A stretch of DNA of 64,000 nt from DATILL01 sp035476575 (GTDB lineage: Bacteria; Actinomycetota; Actinomycetes; Mycobacteriales; JACQDL01). The notes under the pieces were generated by a model. It did not search any database. It saw only the letters and a program-made list of their open reading frames with translations, and was not told where the DNA came from. The position numbers and the translations under genes were made by a program. This document shows positions 8,728-17,752 of this stretch, in pieces (the first letter of the stretch is position 1; each line of letters opens with the position of its first letter). The stretch spans positions 1-64,000 of the forward strand of contig DATILL010000156.1 of assembly GCA_035476575.1 (NCBI GenBank), written 5' to 3'.

Positions 8728-9872
8728 GAGGAGTAGGCCGAGTTCTCGTGCACGTAGGCGTGCGACAGGTCGTTGGTCCACACCGTGGCGGTGGCCGGGC
8801 CGGCATGCAGGTCGATCAGGATGTGTACGGCGCGGCCGGTCAGGTTCACCGTGGACCGCTCGGCCGCGGCGGCACCGGCCTGGCAGAGGGTGACGCCGTT
8901 CAGCGCGATGTCGAAGCCGTCCGGCTCGAACGTCGCGCTGGTGGTGCCGATGGCGCTGGCGATCCGGCCCCAGTTCGGGTCGTTGCCGAACAGCGCGCAC
9001 TTGAGCAGGCTGCTGCGGGCGACGGCCCGGCCGACCTGGACCGCGTCGTCCTCGCTGGCCGCGTTGACCACCTCGATCGTGACGTCCTTGGTGGAGCCCT
9101 CGGCGTCGCTGAGAAGCTGGCCGGTCAGGTCTCGGCAGGCGTCGGTCAGCCCGTCGACGAGCTCGGCGTACGACGGGCTGACGCCGGACGTTCCGGAGGC
9201 CAGCAGCAGGACGGTGTCGTTGGTGGACATGCACCCGTCGGAGTCCAGCCGGTCGAAGGTGACCCGGGTGGCGGCCCGCAACGCGCCGTCCACCGTGGCC
9301 GGGTCAAGCACCGCGTCCGTGGTCAGCACGCACAGGAACGTGGCGAGGCCGGGGGCGAGCATGCCGGCGCCCTTGGCCATCCCGCCCACGGTCCACCCCC
9401 GCCCGCTGTGGACGCTCTGCTTTGGCACGGAGTCGGTGGTCATGATGGCGTACGCCGCGTCCGTGCCGTCGGGCGCGAGCGCGGCGGCGGCCTTGTCCAC
9501 CCCGGCCAGGACGGCGGCGATGGGCAGCCGCTCGCCGATCAGGCCGGTGGAGCAGACCGCCACCTCGACCGCGCCGATGCCCAGTGCGGCGGCCACCCGC
9601 TCGGCGGTGCGGTGGGTGTCGGCGAACCCGGCCGGTCCGGTGCAGGCGTTCGCGCCGCCGGAGTTCAGCACCACGGCACGTAACCGGCCGGTGCTCAGCA
9701 CCTGGCTGGTCCACAGCACCGGTGCCGCCTTGACCCGGTTGGCGGTGAACACCCCAGCAGCGAGGTCGTCCGGGCCGTCGTTCACCACCAGGGCGAGGTC
9801 GAGACCGCCGCTGGCCGAGATGCCGGCCGCGACGCCGGCAGCCCGGAACCCCCTCGCCGCAGTGACGCTCAT
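8724..9872 (-). CDS. argJ: Bifunctional ornithine acetyltransferase / N-acetylglutamate synthase
   Basis: Transfers the acetyl group from N-acetylornithine to glutamate, recycling acetate in the cyclic pathway. The 382-residue precursor carries KGAGMLAPGLATFL, where ArgJ proteins self-cleave between Ala and Thr (predicted A177/T178), giving alpha and beta chains with the new N-terminal Thr as nucleophile. Its presence explains why no argE is found in the cluster. Start ATG at 9872; 63 nt separate it from argC. Confidence 0.96.
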   Translation of the reverse strand: MSVTAARGFRAAGVAAGISASGGLDLALVVNDGPDDLAAGVFTANRVKAAPVLWTSQVLSTGRLRAVVLNSGGANACTGPAGFADTHRTAERVAAALGIGAVEVAVCSTGLIGERLPIAAVLAGVDKAAAALAPDGTDAAYAIMTTDSVPKQSVHSGRGWTVGGMAKGAGMLAPGLATFLCVLTTDAVLDPATVDGALRAATRVTFDRLDSDGCMSTNDTVLLLASGTSGVSPSYAELVDGLTDACRDLTGQLLSDAEGSTKDVTIEVVNAASEDDAVQVGRAVARSSLLKCALFGNDPNWGRIASAIGTTSATFEPDGFDIALNGVTLCQAGAAAAERSTVNLTGRAVHILIDLHAGPATATVWTNDLSHAYVHENSAYSS

Positions 9873-9935
9873 GCCGGTCCCCGTTGGCGCCGTGCGTCTA
9901 GCATCGCCGTACCCAGCATCGTCATGCCAGCGTCC

Positions 9936-10949
9936 TCATGGGGCGACTCCGTTCGCGGACAGGCCGGCCGTCTCGGGCAGGCCGAGCATCAGGTTGGCGT
10001 TCTGCACCGCCTGGCCGGCCGCGCCCTTGCCCAGGTTGTCGATCGCGCTGACGACGATGAACCGGTCGGAGTCGGTGTCGGCGTACACCTGAAGGTGGAC
10101 GGCGTTCGAGCCGTAGGTGGCCGCGGTGTGCGGCACCCGGCCCGCCGCCAGCACGGTGACGAACGGCTCGTCGTGGTACGCCCGCGAGAGCGCGGCGCGG
10201 GCGTCGGCCAGGGTGGCGCCGCCGGCCGGCCGGGCGGTCACGGTGGCCAGGATGCCGCGCGGCATCGGGGCCAGCACCGGGGTGAAGGACAGGCTGGTCG
10301 CGCCGGTCGCCTGCTTCATCTCGGGCACGTGCTGGTGGCTGCCCACCTTGTACGGCGACAGGTCGCCCATCAGCTCGGTGCCCAGAAGCTGCGGCGTGGG
10401 CGCCCGGCCGGCCCCGCTGCTGCCGGAGGCGCCGACCACCACGACGTCGGCCGGCTCGGCCACCCCGGCGGCGATCAGCGGCGCCAGGGCGAGGGCGACG
10501 GCGACGGCGTAGCAGCCGGTGTTGGCCACCCGGGACGCCGCGGCGATCCGCTGCCGCTGGCCGGGCAGCTCGGGCAGGCCGTAGGTCCAGGTGCCGGGGT
10601 GCGAGACGCCGTAGCAGCGCTCGAAGGCCGCGCTGTCGGCGAGCCGGAAGTCCGCGCCCAGGTCGACGACCCGCACATGCTCAGGAAGCCCGGCGGCCAG
10701 CGGCGCGGAGGCGCCGTGCGGTAGGGCGAGGAAGATCAGGTCGGCGGCGGCCAGGGCGGCAGGGGTGGTGTCGGCGAGCAGGATGTCGGCCAGGCCGGGA
10801 AGCTGGGGATGCAGGTCGCCCAGCGGACGGCCGGCGCTGCCGTGCGCCGCCGCGACGGCCAGCTCCAGGTCGGGGTGGCCGTCGACCAGCCGGAGCAGCT
10901 CGCCGCCCGCGTACCCACTGGCTCCGGCGACCGCGACAGCACAACCCAT
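9936..10949 (-). CDS. argC: N-acetyl-gamma-glutamyl-phosphate reductase
   Basis: NADPH-dependent reductase, first gene of the arg transcript. The 337-residue protein starts MGCAVAVAGASGYAGGEL, a dinucleotide-binding Rossmann motif. The catalytic cysteine is in NTGCYA near residue 146, and GSHQHVPEM lies in the substrate domain. There is another ATG two codons upstream (10955). No Shine-Dalgarno is visible, and a possible promoter lies so close that the mRNA may be leaderless. Confidence 0.95.
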   Translation of the reverse strand: MGCAVAVAGASGYAGGELLRLVDGHPDLELAVAAAHGSAGRPLGDLHPQLPGLADILLADTTPAALAAADLIFLALPHGASAPLAAGLPEHVRVVDLGADFRLADSAAFERCYGVSHPGTWTYGLPELPGQRQRIAAASRVANTGCYAVAVALALAPLIAAGVAEPADVVVVGASGSSGAGRAPTPQLLGTELMGDLSPYKVGSHQHVPEMKQATGATSLSFTPVLAPMPRGILATVTARPAGGATLADARAALSRAYHDEPFVTVLAAGRVPHTAATYGSNAVHLQVYADTDSDRFIVVSAIDNLGKGAAGQAVQNANLMLGLPETAGLSANGVAP

Positions 10950-10986
10950 GAACATGAGTATGCAGTCCATCGCAACTTCATGCAAT
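10950..10986 (-). promoter_or_regulatory. Candidate ARG-box pair and argC promoter
   Basis: Two adjacent imperfect 18-bp palindromes fit the two-box operator layout of ArgR. The distal one (10969-10986) has outer arms ATcGCA and TGCaAT; the proximal one (10950-10967) contains CAT-N4-ATG. On the minus strand TTGCAT (10985-10980) and CATACT (10962-10957), 17 bp apart, resemble -35 and -10 boxes and lie inside the boxes, so ArgR binding would block RNA polymerase. Transcription would start at or within a few bases of the argC ATG. Confidence 0.55.
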
Positions 10987-11074
10987 CTTCTACCCGCTTG
11001 TCGCGAAGATAGCCAGTGCAACACGCCGGCCTGTCCCTGTCCCGCTGGGTCTTCGCGACATCTGGCCGTGGCCG

Positions 11075-13597
11075 TCAGGTACGCAGGACCGCACCGGTAC
11101 GGCGACTGGCCTCCTCGACCGCGGCCTGCTTGGCGGCGTTGGCCTCCTCGACCGTCAACGTCCGGTCCGGCGCCCGGAACCGCAGCGCGTACGCCAGCGA
11201 CTTGCGGCCCTCGCCGAGCTTGGCCGGGTCGGCGTAGAGGTCGAACAGCCGCAGCGACTCCAGCAGCTCACCCGCGCCGGACCGCAGCGCCGACTCCACC
11301 TCAGCCGCCGGCACCGCGGCCGGCACGGTCAGCGCCACGTCCAGCAAGGCGGGCGGGAACGCCGACACCCGCGGCGCGTGGACTGGGCCGCCGGTCCCGA
11401 GGGCGTCCAGGTCCAGCTCCATCACGCAGGTCCGGGCTGGCAGGTCCAGCGCCGCGACGACCCGCGGATGCAGCTCGCCGGCGTGCCCGACCACCTGCTC
11501 CCCGGACACGACCGCCGCGCACCGGCCGGGATGCCACGGCGCCCGCTCAGCGGCCCGCACACTCACCTCGACGCCAACCGTCGCGGCCACCAGCCTGGCT
11601 GCCTCGACCGGGTCCGCCCAGGTGACCGGCTCGCCCGGGCCCCACCAGCCTGGCGGCGTCCGGTCGCCGCAGGCCACCACCGCGAGCTGGCGGGGCTGGC
11701 GAGGCAGCGCCCGCTCCAGCGCGGCCAGCTCCGCGGCCGCCGGCGCTCGGTCGACCCCGAGATCCGGCGGCGGCGCGGTGTCCTCGCGAGGCCAGTACAC
11801 CAGGCCGGTCTCGAACAGCGCGACGTCCCGCAGGCCGCGGCGCACGTTGCGAGCCAGCGTGTCCAGCAGCCCGGGCAGCAGCGACGTCCGCATCAGCGGC
11901 TGCTCATCGGACAGCGGGTTGACCAGCCGGACCGCACGCCGCCGCAGGTCGTCGGCCGGCAGCCCGAGATCGTCGAACCGCTTCGGGCTGAGGAACGGGT
12001 AGCTCAGCACCTCGGCGTAGCCGGCCTCGGCCAACGCCCGACCGACCGACCGGTGCGCCCGCTGCCCCGCGGTCAGGCCGCGCCCGGCCGGCGCGGCCGG
12101 CAGCCTGGCGGGCACCGTGTCGTACCCCTCCAGCCGGATGACCTCCTCAATCAGGTCGGCCGGGTCGACCAGGTCGGGTCGCCAGGACGGCGGCTCGACG
12201 GTGAGGATGTACTCCCCCTCCACCACGCACCCCACCTCACCGAGCCGGGCCGCCACGGTGGCACTGGGAATCGGCCGCCCGGCCAGCCGGCCGGGCCGGT
12301 CGGCGGCCAGCGCGATGTGCGGCCGGGACCGCCGCGCGCCCACCACGGTCAGCCCGCCGGACCGGCCGCCACCGTGCGCGGCGAGCAGCGCCGCGGCCCG
12401 GCGCAGCGCCGGCAGGGCCACCTCCGGGTCGACCCCCCGCTCGAACCGCCGGGCGGCCTCGCTGGGCAGCTTGTGCCGGCGGACCATCCGCATGATGGTG
12501 GGCGGGTCCCAGTGCGCGGCCTCCAGCACGACGTCGATGGTGGCCGGCCCGATCTCGGTGCTGGCGCCGCCCATCACCCCGGCCAGCGCGATCGGCCCGG
12601 AGTCGTCGGTGACCACCAGGTCGTCGCCGTCGAGGATGCGGGTCACGCCGTCGAGGGTCCGCAGCGTCTCGTGCGGCACGGCGCGGCGGACCAGGATCTC
12701 GCCGGTGAGCCTGGCCCGGTCGAAGGCGTGCATCGGCTGGCCCAGCTCAAGCATGACGTAGTTGGTCACGTCGACGGCCAGCGAGATCGGCCGCATGCCG
12801 GCCAGCAACAGCCGGCGGCGCAGCCACGACGGCGACTCGGCCGCCGGGTCCAGCCCGGTGACGGTCAGCGCGCTGAACCGGTCGCAGCCCACCGGGTCGT
12901 CCACCTGGACCGGCCAGCCGGGCTCCACCTCAGCCTCCGCTCCGGCCTCGGACGCCGGTTCCGCGGCCGGGTCGTGGAACGGGACCCCGAGAGCATGCGC
13001 GGCCTCCCGGGCCATGCCGCGCAGGGACAGGCAGTAGCCCCGGTCGGGCGTGACCGCGATGTCGAGCACGGCATCCGGCAGGCCCAACACCTCCAGCGCG
13101 TCGGCGCCTACCGTGGTGTCGCCGTCCAGCACCAGGATCCCGGTGTGGTCCTCACCGAGCCCGAGCTCGCGGACCGAGCAGATCATCCCGTCGCTGACCC
13201 GGTCGTACGCCGGCCGTGCGGCGATGGCGACACCCCCAGGCAGCACGGCACCCGGCAGCGCCACCACCACGTGGTCTCCGACGGCGAAGTTGGTGGCGCC
13301 ACAGATGATGCCGCGCGGGACGCTGGCCCCGTCGGTCTCGCCGTCGGTCTCGCCGTCAGCCTTGCCGCCGGTCTCGCCCACGTCGACCTGGCACCACCGG
13401 ATCGGCTTGCGGTACCCCGCCAGCTCCTCGATCTCGCGCACCTCGCCGACCACCAGCGGGCCCGTCAGGTCCGCGCCGACCTCCTCGACAGCCTCCACCT
13501 CCAGGCCGATCCGGATCAGCGCCGTGGCCAGCTCACGGGCGGTCAGCGACTCCGGCAGCTCGACGTGGTCGCGCAGCCAGGACAGCGGGACCCGCAT
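11075..13597 (-). CDS. pheT: Phenylalanyl-tRNA synthetase beta subunit
   Basis: Large subunit of the (alpha-beta)2 PheRS. The 840-residue protein follows the usual order: N-terminal MRVPLSWLRDHVEL, tRNA-binding OB domain to about residue 150, B3/B4 editing domain, B5 DNA-binding-like domain (PSWRPDLVDPADLIEEV), a synthetase-like core, and a C-terminal FDX-ACB anticodon-binding domain (SAFPPALLDVALTVP to the end). A small repetitive Gly-Glu-Thr-Asp insert sits in the OB domain near residues 76-90. It overlaps the pheS stop by one base (TGATG). Confidence 0.96.
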   Translation of the reverse strand: MRVPLSWLRDHVELPESLTARELATALIRIGLEVEAVEEVGADLTGPLVVGEVREIEELAGYRKPIRWCQVDVGETGGKADGETDGETDGASVPRGIICGATNFAVGDHVVVALPGAVLPGGVAIAARPAYDRVSDGMICSVRELGLGEDHTGILVLDGDTTVGADALEVLGLPDAVLDIAVTPDRGYCLSLRGMAREAAHALGVPFHDPAAEPASEAGAEAEVEPGWPVQVDDPVGCDRFSALTVTGLDPAAESPSWLRRRLLLAGMRPISLAVDVTNYVMLELGQPMHAFDRARLTGEILVRRAVPHETLRTLDGVTRILDGDDLVVTDDSGPIALAGVMGGASTEIGPATIDVVLEAAHWDPPTIMRMVRRHKLPSEAARRFERGVDPEVALPALRRAAALLAAHGGGRSGGLTVVGARRSRPHIALAADRPGRLAGRPIPSATVAARLGEVGCVVEGEYILTVEPPSWRPDLVDPADLIEEVIRLEGYDTVPARLPAAPAGRGLTAGQRAHRSVGRALAEAGYAEVLSYPFLSPKRFDDLGLPADDLRRRAVRLVNPLSDEQPLMRTSLLPGLLDTLARNVRRGLRDVALFETGLVYWPREDTAPPPDLGVDRAPAAAELAALERALPRQPRQLAVVACGDRTPPGWWGPGEPVTWADPVEAARLVAATVGVEVSVRAAERAPWHPGRCAAVVSGEQVVGHAGELHPRVVAALDLPARTCVMELDLDALGTGGPVHAPRVSAFPPALLDVALTVPAAVPAAEVESALRSGAGELLESLRLFDLYADPAKLGEGRKSLAYALRFRAPDRTLTVEEANAAKQAAVEEASRRTGAVLRT

Positions 13598-14742
13598 CAG
13601 ACCTCCATCCCGAACGGCAGGGTGAACCGCACGTCGCCCTCAACCATGTCCCGCATGTCCCCGACGCAGTGCCGGAGCTGCACCGCCCGCTCGATGCCCA
13701 TCCCGAACGCGAAGCCGGTGTACCGCTCCGGGTCGATCCCGCAGGCCACCAGCACCCGCGGGTTGACCATGCCGCAGCCGCCCCACTCGATCCAGCCCTC
13801 GGACCGGCAGGTCCGGCAGGGTCGCCGCGGGTTGCCCACCGACTCGCCCCGGCAGGCGAAACACTGCACGTCGAACTCCGCGGACGGCTCGGTGAACGGA
13901 AAGTACGACGGCCGCCAGCGCACGCCCAGGCCCTCGCCGAACAGCGACGAGGTCAGGTGGTCGAGGGTGCCCTTCAGGTGCGCCATGGTGATGCCTTCGT
14001 CCACGGCGAGGCCCTCGATCTGGTGGAACACGGGCGTGTGGGTGGCGTCCAGCTCATCGGTGCGGAACACCCGGCCGGGGCACACGACGTAGATCGGCGG
14101 CTGGCCGCGCTCCAGCATCACCCGGGCCTGTACCGGTGAGGTGTGGGTGCGCAGCACGACGCCGGACCCCGCGCCGGTGTCACCCACTGCCGGGCCAGCC
14201 GGCCCCGGGCTGGCTGGAGCGACAAAGAAGGTGTCCATCATGGAGCGGGCCGGATGGTCGCGCCGGATGTTCAGCGCGTCGAAGTTGAACCACTCGGTCT
14301 CGACCTCGGGGCCTTCGGCGACCTCGTAGCCCATCGCCACGAAGACGTCGACCATCCGCTCCATGATCGTGGTGATCGGGTGCCGGGCGCCGCGGGGGGC
14401 GCGGTCCCACGGCAGCGTGACGTCCACCGCCTCCTCGCGCAGCACCCGTTCATCCCGCTCGACGACCAGCGCGGCCAGCCGGACGTCGTACGCGGCCTGG
14501 ATCGCCGCCCGCACCTCGTTCACCCGCCGGCCGGCCTCCGCCCTGGCGTGCGGCGGCAGCGCGCCGATCTCGCGGCGGGCGGACAGCACCGGCGAGCGGT
14601 CGCCGAGGTGGGCCGGGCGGACGGCGGCCAGCGCGTCGAGGCTAGGCGCCTCGGCGAACGCCTTCTCCGCCTCGCGCGCGGCCGCGTCCAGGGCGTCGGG
14701 TGCGAGCGCGGCGACCGCCTTCGGATCGTTCGTTCCGGACAT
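13597..14742 (-). CDS. pheS: Phenylalanyl-tRNA synthetase alpha subunit
   Basis: Catalytic class II subunit that activates Phe. The 381-residue protein has an N-terminal coiled coil, then class II motifs: HPITTIMERMVDVFVAMGYE, RTHTSPVQAR (motif 2 region), VFRTDELDATHTPVFHQIEG, and the C-terminal GMGIERA motif 3. A four-cysteine cluster (CFAC and CRTC) sits before WIEWGGCGMV, as in many bacterial PheS. The ATG at 14742 has AGGAG 11 nt upstream. The gap to the next gene shows no T-box or obvious leader peptide. Confidence 0.96.
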   Translation of the reverse strand: MSGTNDPKAVAALAPDALDAAAREAEKAFAEAPSLDALAAVRPAHLGDRSPVLSARREIGALPPHARAEAGRRVNEVRAAIQAAYDVRLAALVVERDERVLREEAVDVTLPWDRAPRGARHPITTIMERMVDVFVAMGYEVAEGPEVETEWFNFDALNIRRDHPARSMMDTFFVAPASPGPAGPAVGDTGAGSGVVLRTHTSPVQARVMLERGQPPIYVVCPGRVFRTDELDATHTPVFHQIEGLAVDEGITMAHLKGTLDHLTSSLFGEGLGVRWRPSYFPFTEPSAEFDVQCFACRGESVGNPRRPCRTCRSEGWIEWGGCGMVNPRVLVACGIDPERYTGFAFGMGIERAVQLRHCVGDMRDMVEGDVRFTLPFGMEV

Positions 14743-14874
14743 CTGGACAGCGACTCCTGTTGCTCGACGACGCGAGGTCAGCCGGGCCAGTGTAGGGAGC
14801 AACCACCGCGCGGTCCGAGCTGGTTACCGGTTGGCCACCGCGCTGTCCCCACGGGGCGTCCGGTAGCGGCCGGG

Positions 14875-15933
14875 TCACTCCTCGTACGGCGGCCGGCCGG
14901 CGGGCAGAACCACCACGAACCGGGCGCCTTTGACCGACTCGTCCAGCTCAATACTGCCACCGTGCGCCTCCACCAGGCCCTTCACGATGTACAGCCCGAG
15001 CCCGGTGCCGCTGCCCGCGCCGGCCGCCCGCCAGAACCGGGTGAAGATGCGCGCCCTGGCCTCCGGCCCGATCCCGTCGCCCTCGTCGGACACCGTGAGC
15101 ACCGCACCAGGCATCTCGGGGTCCGGGCGTACGTCGATGCGGACCAGCCCGGCACCGTGCCGCAGCGCGTTGTCGACGAGGTTTCCCACGATCTGCGCGA
15201 CCTTGTCCGGGTCCAGCCACAGCTCCGGAAGCGGGCCCTCGGTGTGCACCGCGAACTGGCTCTCCAGCCGCCCGCCCGCCCGGAACCCGGCCACCACCTG
15301 GGCCACCACACCCGGCAGGTCCACCACCCGCCTGCGCAGCACCAGCCGGCCGGCGTCGATCCGGGACACGTCGAGCAGGTCCGACAGCAGCCGAGTGACC
15401 CGGTCGGCGTCGGCGTTGATCGCGGTGAGCATGGTGCGCTTCTGCTCCTCGCCGAACCGGTCCCACTTGGCCAGCAGGGTGGCGGTGAAGCCCTTCACCC
15501 CGGTCAGCGGCGAACGGATCTCGTGCGCCACGGTGGACACCAGGTCGGCCCGCTCGCGGTCGAACCGCTCCTGCGAGGTGGCACCGCGGAAGCAGATCAC
15601 CAGCCTGGCCAGCTTCTGCCCGTCCCGCACGTACCTGGCGGTGACCAGCAGCGCCCGGCCCTTCTCCGGGCCGTCGGACAGCTCCAGCAGCCGCTCGGGC
15701 TGTCCGGTGCGGATGTGCAGCCCGCCGTACGGGTCGGTGCAGGCCCACCAGTCCCGGCCGGCGGCGTCGACCAACGGCAGCACGTCACGGAAGTCCCGCC
15801 CGAGGCAGGGCCCGGCCGGCAGCCGCAGCAGCCTGCTCCCGGCGACGTTGAGGTGGACGACCTCGCCGTCCGGTCCGGCGACCAAAGCCCCGTCCGGCAG
15901 CTCGTCGTACGCCGCCAGCATCGCGTCCAGCAT
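14875..15933 (-). CDS. Soluble PAS-domain sensor histidine kinase
   Basis: Cytoplasmic two-component kinase of 352 residues with no membrane segment. Order: PAS-like sensor (about 1-115), HisKA dimerization domain with phospho-acceptor His137 in STVAHEIRSPL, then HATPase_c with N-box NLVDNALRHG (Asn near 255), G1 DEGDGIG near 283, F-box and G2 GTGLGL near 309-314. All catalytic boxes are present, so it should be active. No response regulator gene is adjacent; the orphan receiver at 40150 is a possible but distant partner. Confidence 0.85.
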   Translation of the reverse strand: MLDAMLAAYDELPDGALVAGPDGEVVHLNVAGSRLLRLPAGPCLGRDFRDVLPLVDAAGRDWWACTDPYGGLHIRTGQPERLLELSDGPEKGRALLVTARYVRDGQKLARLVICFRGATSQERFDRERADLVSTVAHEIRSPLTGVKGFTATLLAKWDRFGEEQKRTMLTAINADADRVTRLLSDLLDVSRIDAGRLVLRRRVVDLPGVVAQVVAGFRAGGRLESQFAVHTEGPLPELWLDPDKVAQIVGNLVDNALRHGAGLVRIDVRPDPEMPGAVLTVSDEGDGIGPEARARIFTRFWRAAGAGSGTGLGLYIVKGLVEAHGGSIELDESVKGARFVVVLPAGRPPYEE

Positions 15934-16035
15934 GGGCCTCCTGTTCCCCGACCATCGGGTGATGGCGTACCACGCCGGGCGGCGGAGGACCAGCCGTGGC
16001 TATCCAAGCATGCCTCATGAGGCATGCCTTTCCCG

Positions 16036-16923
16036 TCAACCGGGGGTGTGCTGGCCGTCCGGCTGGCGGTGCCTGTCCGCACGCTGCGCCCGCGCGGTCG
16101 CATAGAGACAGATCGCCGCGGCTGCGGCCAGGTTGAGGCTTTCCGCCCGGCCGTGGAGCGGGATCCTGACCCGGGCGTCGGCTAGCCCGGCCAGCCCGGC
16201 CGGCAGGCCGTGGGCCTCGTTGCCGAACAGCCACGCCACTGGCCGGGCCAGCCCGCCGGCGTCGGCGAGCTCCTCCAGGTCGGTCTCGCCGTCACCGGCG
16301 GCCGCGAGGACAGCCAGCCCGGCCGCGCGCAGCGCCGGTACGGCGGCCGGCACGTCGACGCCGCGTACCACCGGCAGGTGGAACAGGCTGCCCGCCGAGG
16401 CACGCACGCACTTGCCGTTGTAGGGATCGACGCTCTCGGCCGAGAACAGCACGGCGCCGGCGCCGGCCGCGTCGGCGGTACGCAGGACAGTGCCGGCGTT
16501 GCCGGGGTCGCGGATCGCGGCGAGCAACACCACCAGCCGGGGGGCGGGGCGCAGGGCGGTCCGCAGCGGCACGTCGACGAAGCGGCAGACCGCCACCAGG
16601 CCCTGCGGGGTGACCGTCTCGGACAGCCCGGCCATGCCACGCTCGGTGACCGCCAGGACCGGCACGCCGCGCCGCTCGGCGGCCCGCACCAGGTCGGCGT
16701 ACCGCTCCAGCGCGGCCGGCGTACCCAACAGCTCGACCACGGCGGGCCCGGGCCCGGCCAGCCCGGGCGGGCCGCCGGTCCAGCCGACCGCCTCGCGGAC
16801 CGCCTGGGGGCCTTCGGCCAGGAAGAGCCCGGCTTCGGTACGGCCGGCCCGCCTGGTCAGCCGCCGGGCGGCGGCGACCCGGGGGGTCCGCTCCGGGTAC
16901 GGAAGCTCCCCGGGTCGCGTCAC
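16036..16923 (-). CDS. SpoU/TrmH-family RNA 2'-O-methyltransferase
   Basis: SAM-dependent methyltransferase of the SPOUT class, probably acting on 23S rRNA or tRNA. The 295-residue protein shows an N-terminal RNA-substrate-binding domain (RLTRRAGRTEAGLFLAEGPQ) and the three SpoU motifs: RDPGNAGTVLRTADAAGAGA, LFGNEAHGLP, and IPLHGRAESLNLAAAAAICL. The GTG at 16923 is 8 nt after the rplT stop, so it is likely co-transcribed with the ribosomal protein genes. Confidence 0.88.
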   Translation of the reverse strand: MTRPGELPYPERTPRVAAARRLTRRAGRTEAGLFLAEGPQAVREAVGWTGGPPGLAGPGPAVVELLGTPAALERYADLVRAAERRGVPVLAVTERGMAGLSETVTPQGLVAVCRFVDVPLRTALRPAPRLVVLLAAIRDPGNAGTVLRTADAAGAGAVLFSAESVDPYNGKCVRASAGSLFHLPVVRGVDVPAAVPALRAAGLAVLAAAGDGETDLEELADAGGLARPVAWLFGNEAHGLPAGLAGLADARVRIPLHGRAESLNLAAAAAICLYATARAQRADRHRQPDGQHTPG

Positions 16924-16931
16924 AGGCGTGG

Positions 16932-17306
16932 TCAGGCCGCCGAGTTGGCCTCGGCCAGGGCGGTCCGCGCGGTGCTGACCAGCGCGGCGAACGCCGGGGC
17001 GTCGTTGACCGCGAGGTCGGCCAGGATCTTGCGGTCGACCTCGACCCCGGCGATCTTCAGGCCCTGCATGAACCGGTTGTACGTCATGCCGTTGGCGCGC
17101 GCCGCGGCGTTGATCCGGGTGATCCACAGCTTGCGGAACTCACCCTTCTTGGCTCGCCGGTCGCGGTAGGAGTACTGAAAGGAGTGCAGAAGCTGCTCCT
17201 TGGCCTTGCGGTACAGCCGCGACCGCTGGCCACGGTAGCCGCTGGCGGCCTCAAGCGCGGTACGGCGCTTCTTCTGGGCGTTGACCGCCCGCTTGACGCG
17301 TGCCAC
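16932..17306 (-). CDS. rplT: 50S ribosomal protein L20
   Basis: The 124-residue basic protein starts MARVKRAVNAQKKRRTALEA and carries the family stretches GYRGQRSRLYRKAKEQLLHS, DRRAKKGEFRKLWI and NRFMQGLKIAGVEVDRK. L20 is a primary 23S-binding protein and in other bacteria the autoregulator of infC-rpmI-rplT. About 130 nt separate it from rpmI. Confidence 0.98.
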   Translation of the reverse strand: MARVKRAVNAQKKRRTALEAASGYRGQRSRLYRKAKEQLLHSFQYSYRDRRAKKGEFRKLWITRINAAARANGMTYNRFMQGLKIAGVEVDRKILADLAVNDAPAFAALVSTARTALAEANSAA

Positions 17307-17434
17307 AAAGTTCGTCCTCTTCTTCGGCGGCGCTGGACGGGGCCGGCGCCGCGGGCTCTACAGGGGGATGCGGGTTCCACGGGTTGGGGCTCATCGGGTA
17401 CGGGTCCTACGGTGGGCTCACCACGGCCCGCGGG

Positions 17435-17629
17435 CTACCGACCCAGCAGCCTCCTGATCCCCCTGGCGTCCGCGGGAGCGATCTCGGTGGTGCCGTCCAG
17501 CCGCCGGGTCAGCGTGGTTGGCTTGCGCTCGAAGTTGTGCCGCCGGCCGCTCCGCTGGTGCAACAGCTTGCCGCTGCTGGTTACCTTGATCCGCTTCTTG
17601 GTGCCGCTGTGGGTCTTGTTCTTCGGCAT
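17435..17629 (-). CDS. rpmI: 50S ribosomal protein L35
   Basis: The 64-residue basic protein starts MPKNKTHSGTKKRIKVTSSG and continues KLLHQRSGRRHNFERK, both typical of L35. The conserved MPKNKTHSG fixes the start. It is the middle gene of infC-rpmI-rplT with gaps of about 125 nt on each side, the place where leader structures usually act in this operon. Confidence 0.97.
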   Translation of the reverse strand: MPKNKTHSGTKKRIKVTSSGKLLHQRSGRRHNFERKPTTLTRRLDGTTEIAPADARGIRRLLGR

Positions 17630-17752
17630 GCCAGGCTCTCTGCTCGATCGGGGTGGGTCCATCGGACCGGGTGGCGGCCACAACCGGCCGGGGTCGGCCG
17701 GTCGGGGTCGACCAGTGGTCGGCCTCGACGGTGGCACGGCCGCCGGTCCCGG

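Noticed and set aside
11378..14092. Very long plus-strand open frame opposite pheT and pheS
   Set aside because: Its translation is Arg/Gly/His/Pro-rich without domains, and it lies exactly antisense to two certain genes. Third-position GC bias creates such frames.
14743..14874. T-box or leader-peptide attenuator upstream of pheST
   Set aside because: No T-box consensus, no Phe-rich leader peptide and no terminator hairpin could be seen.
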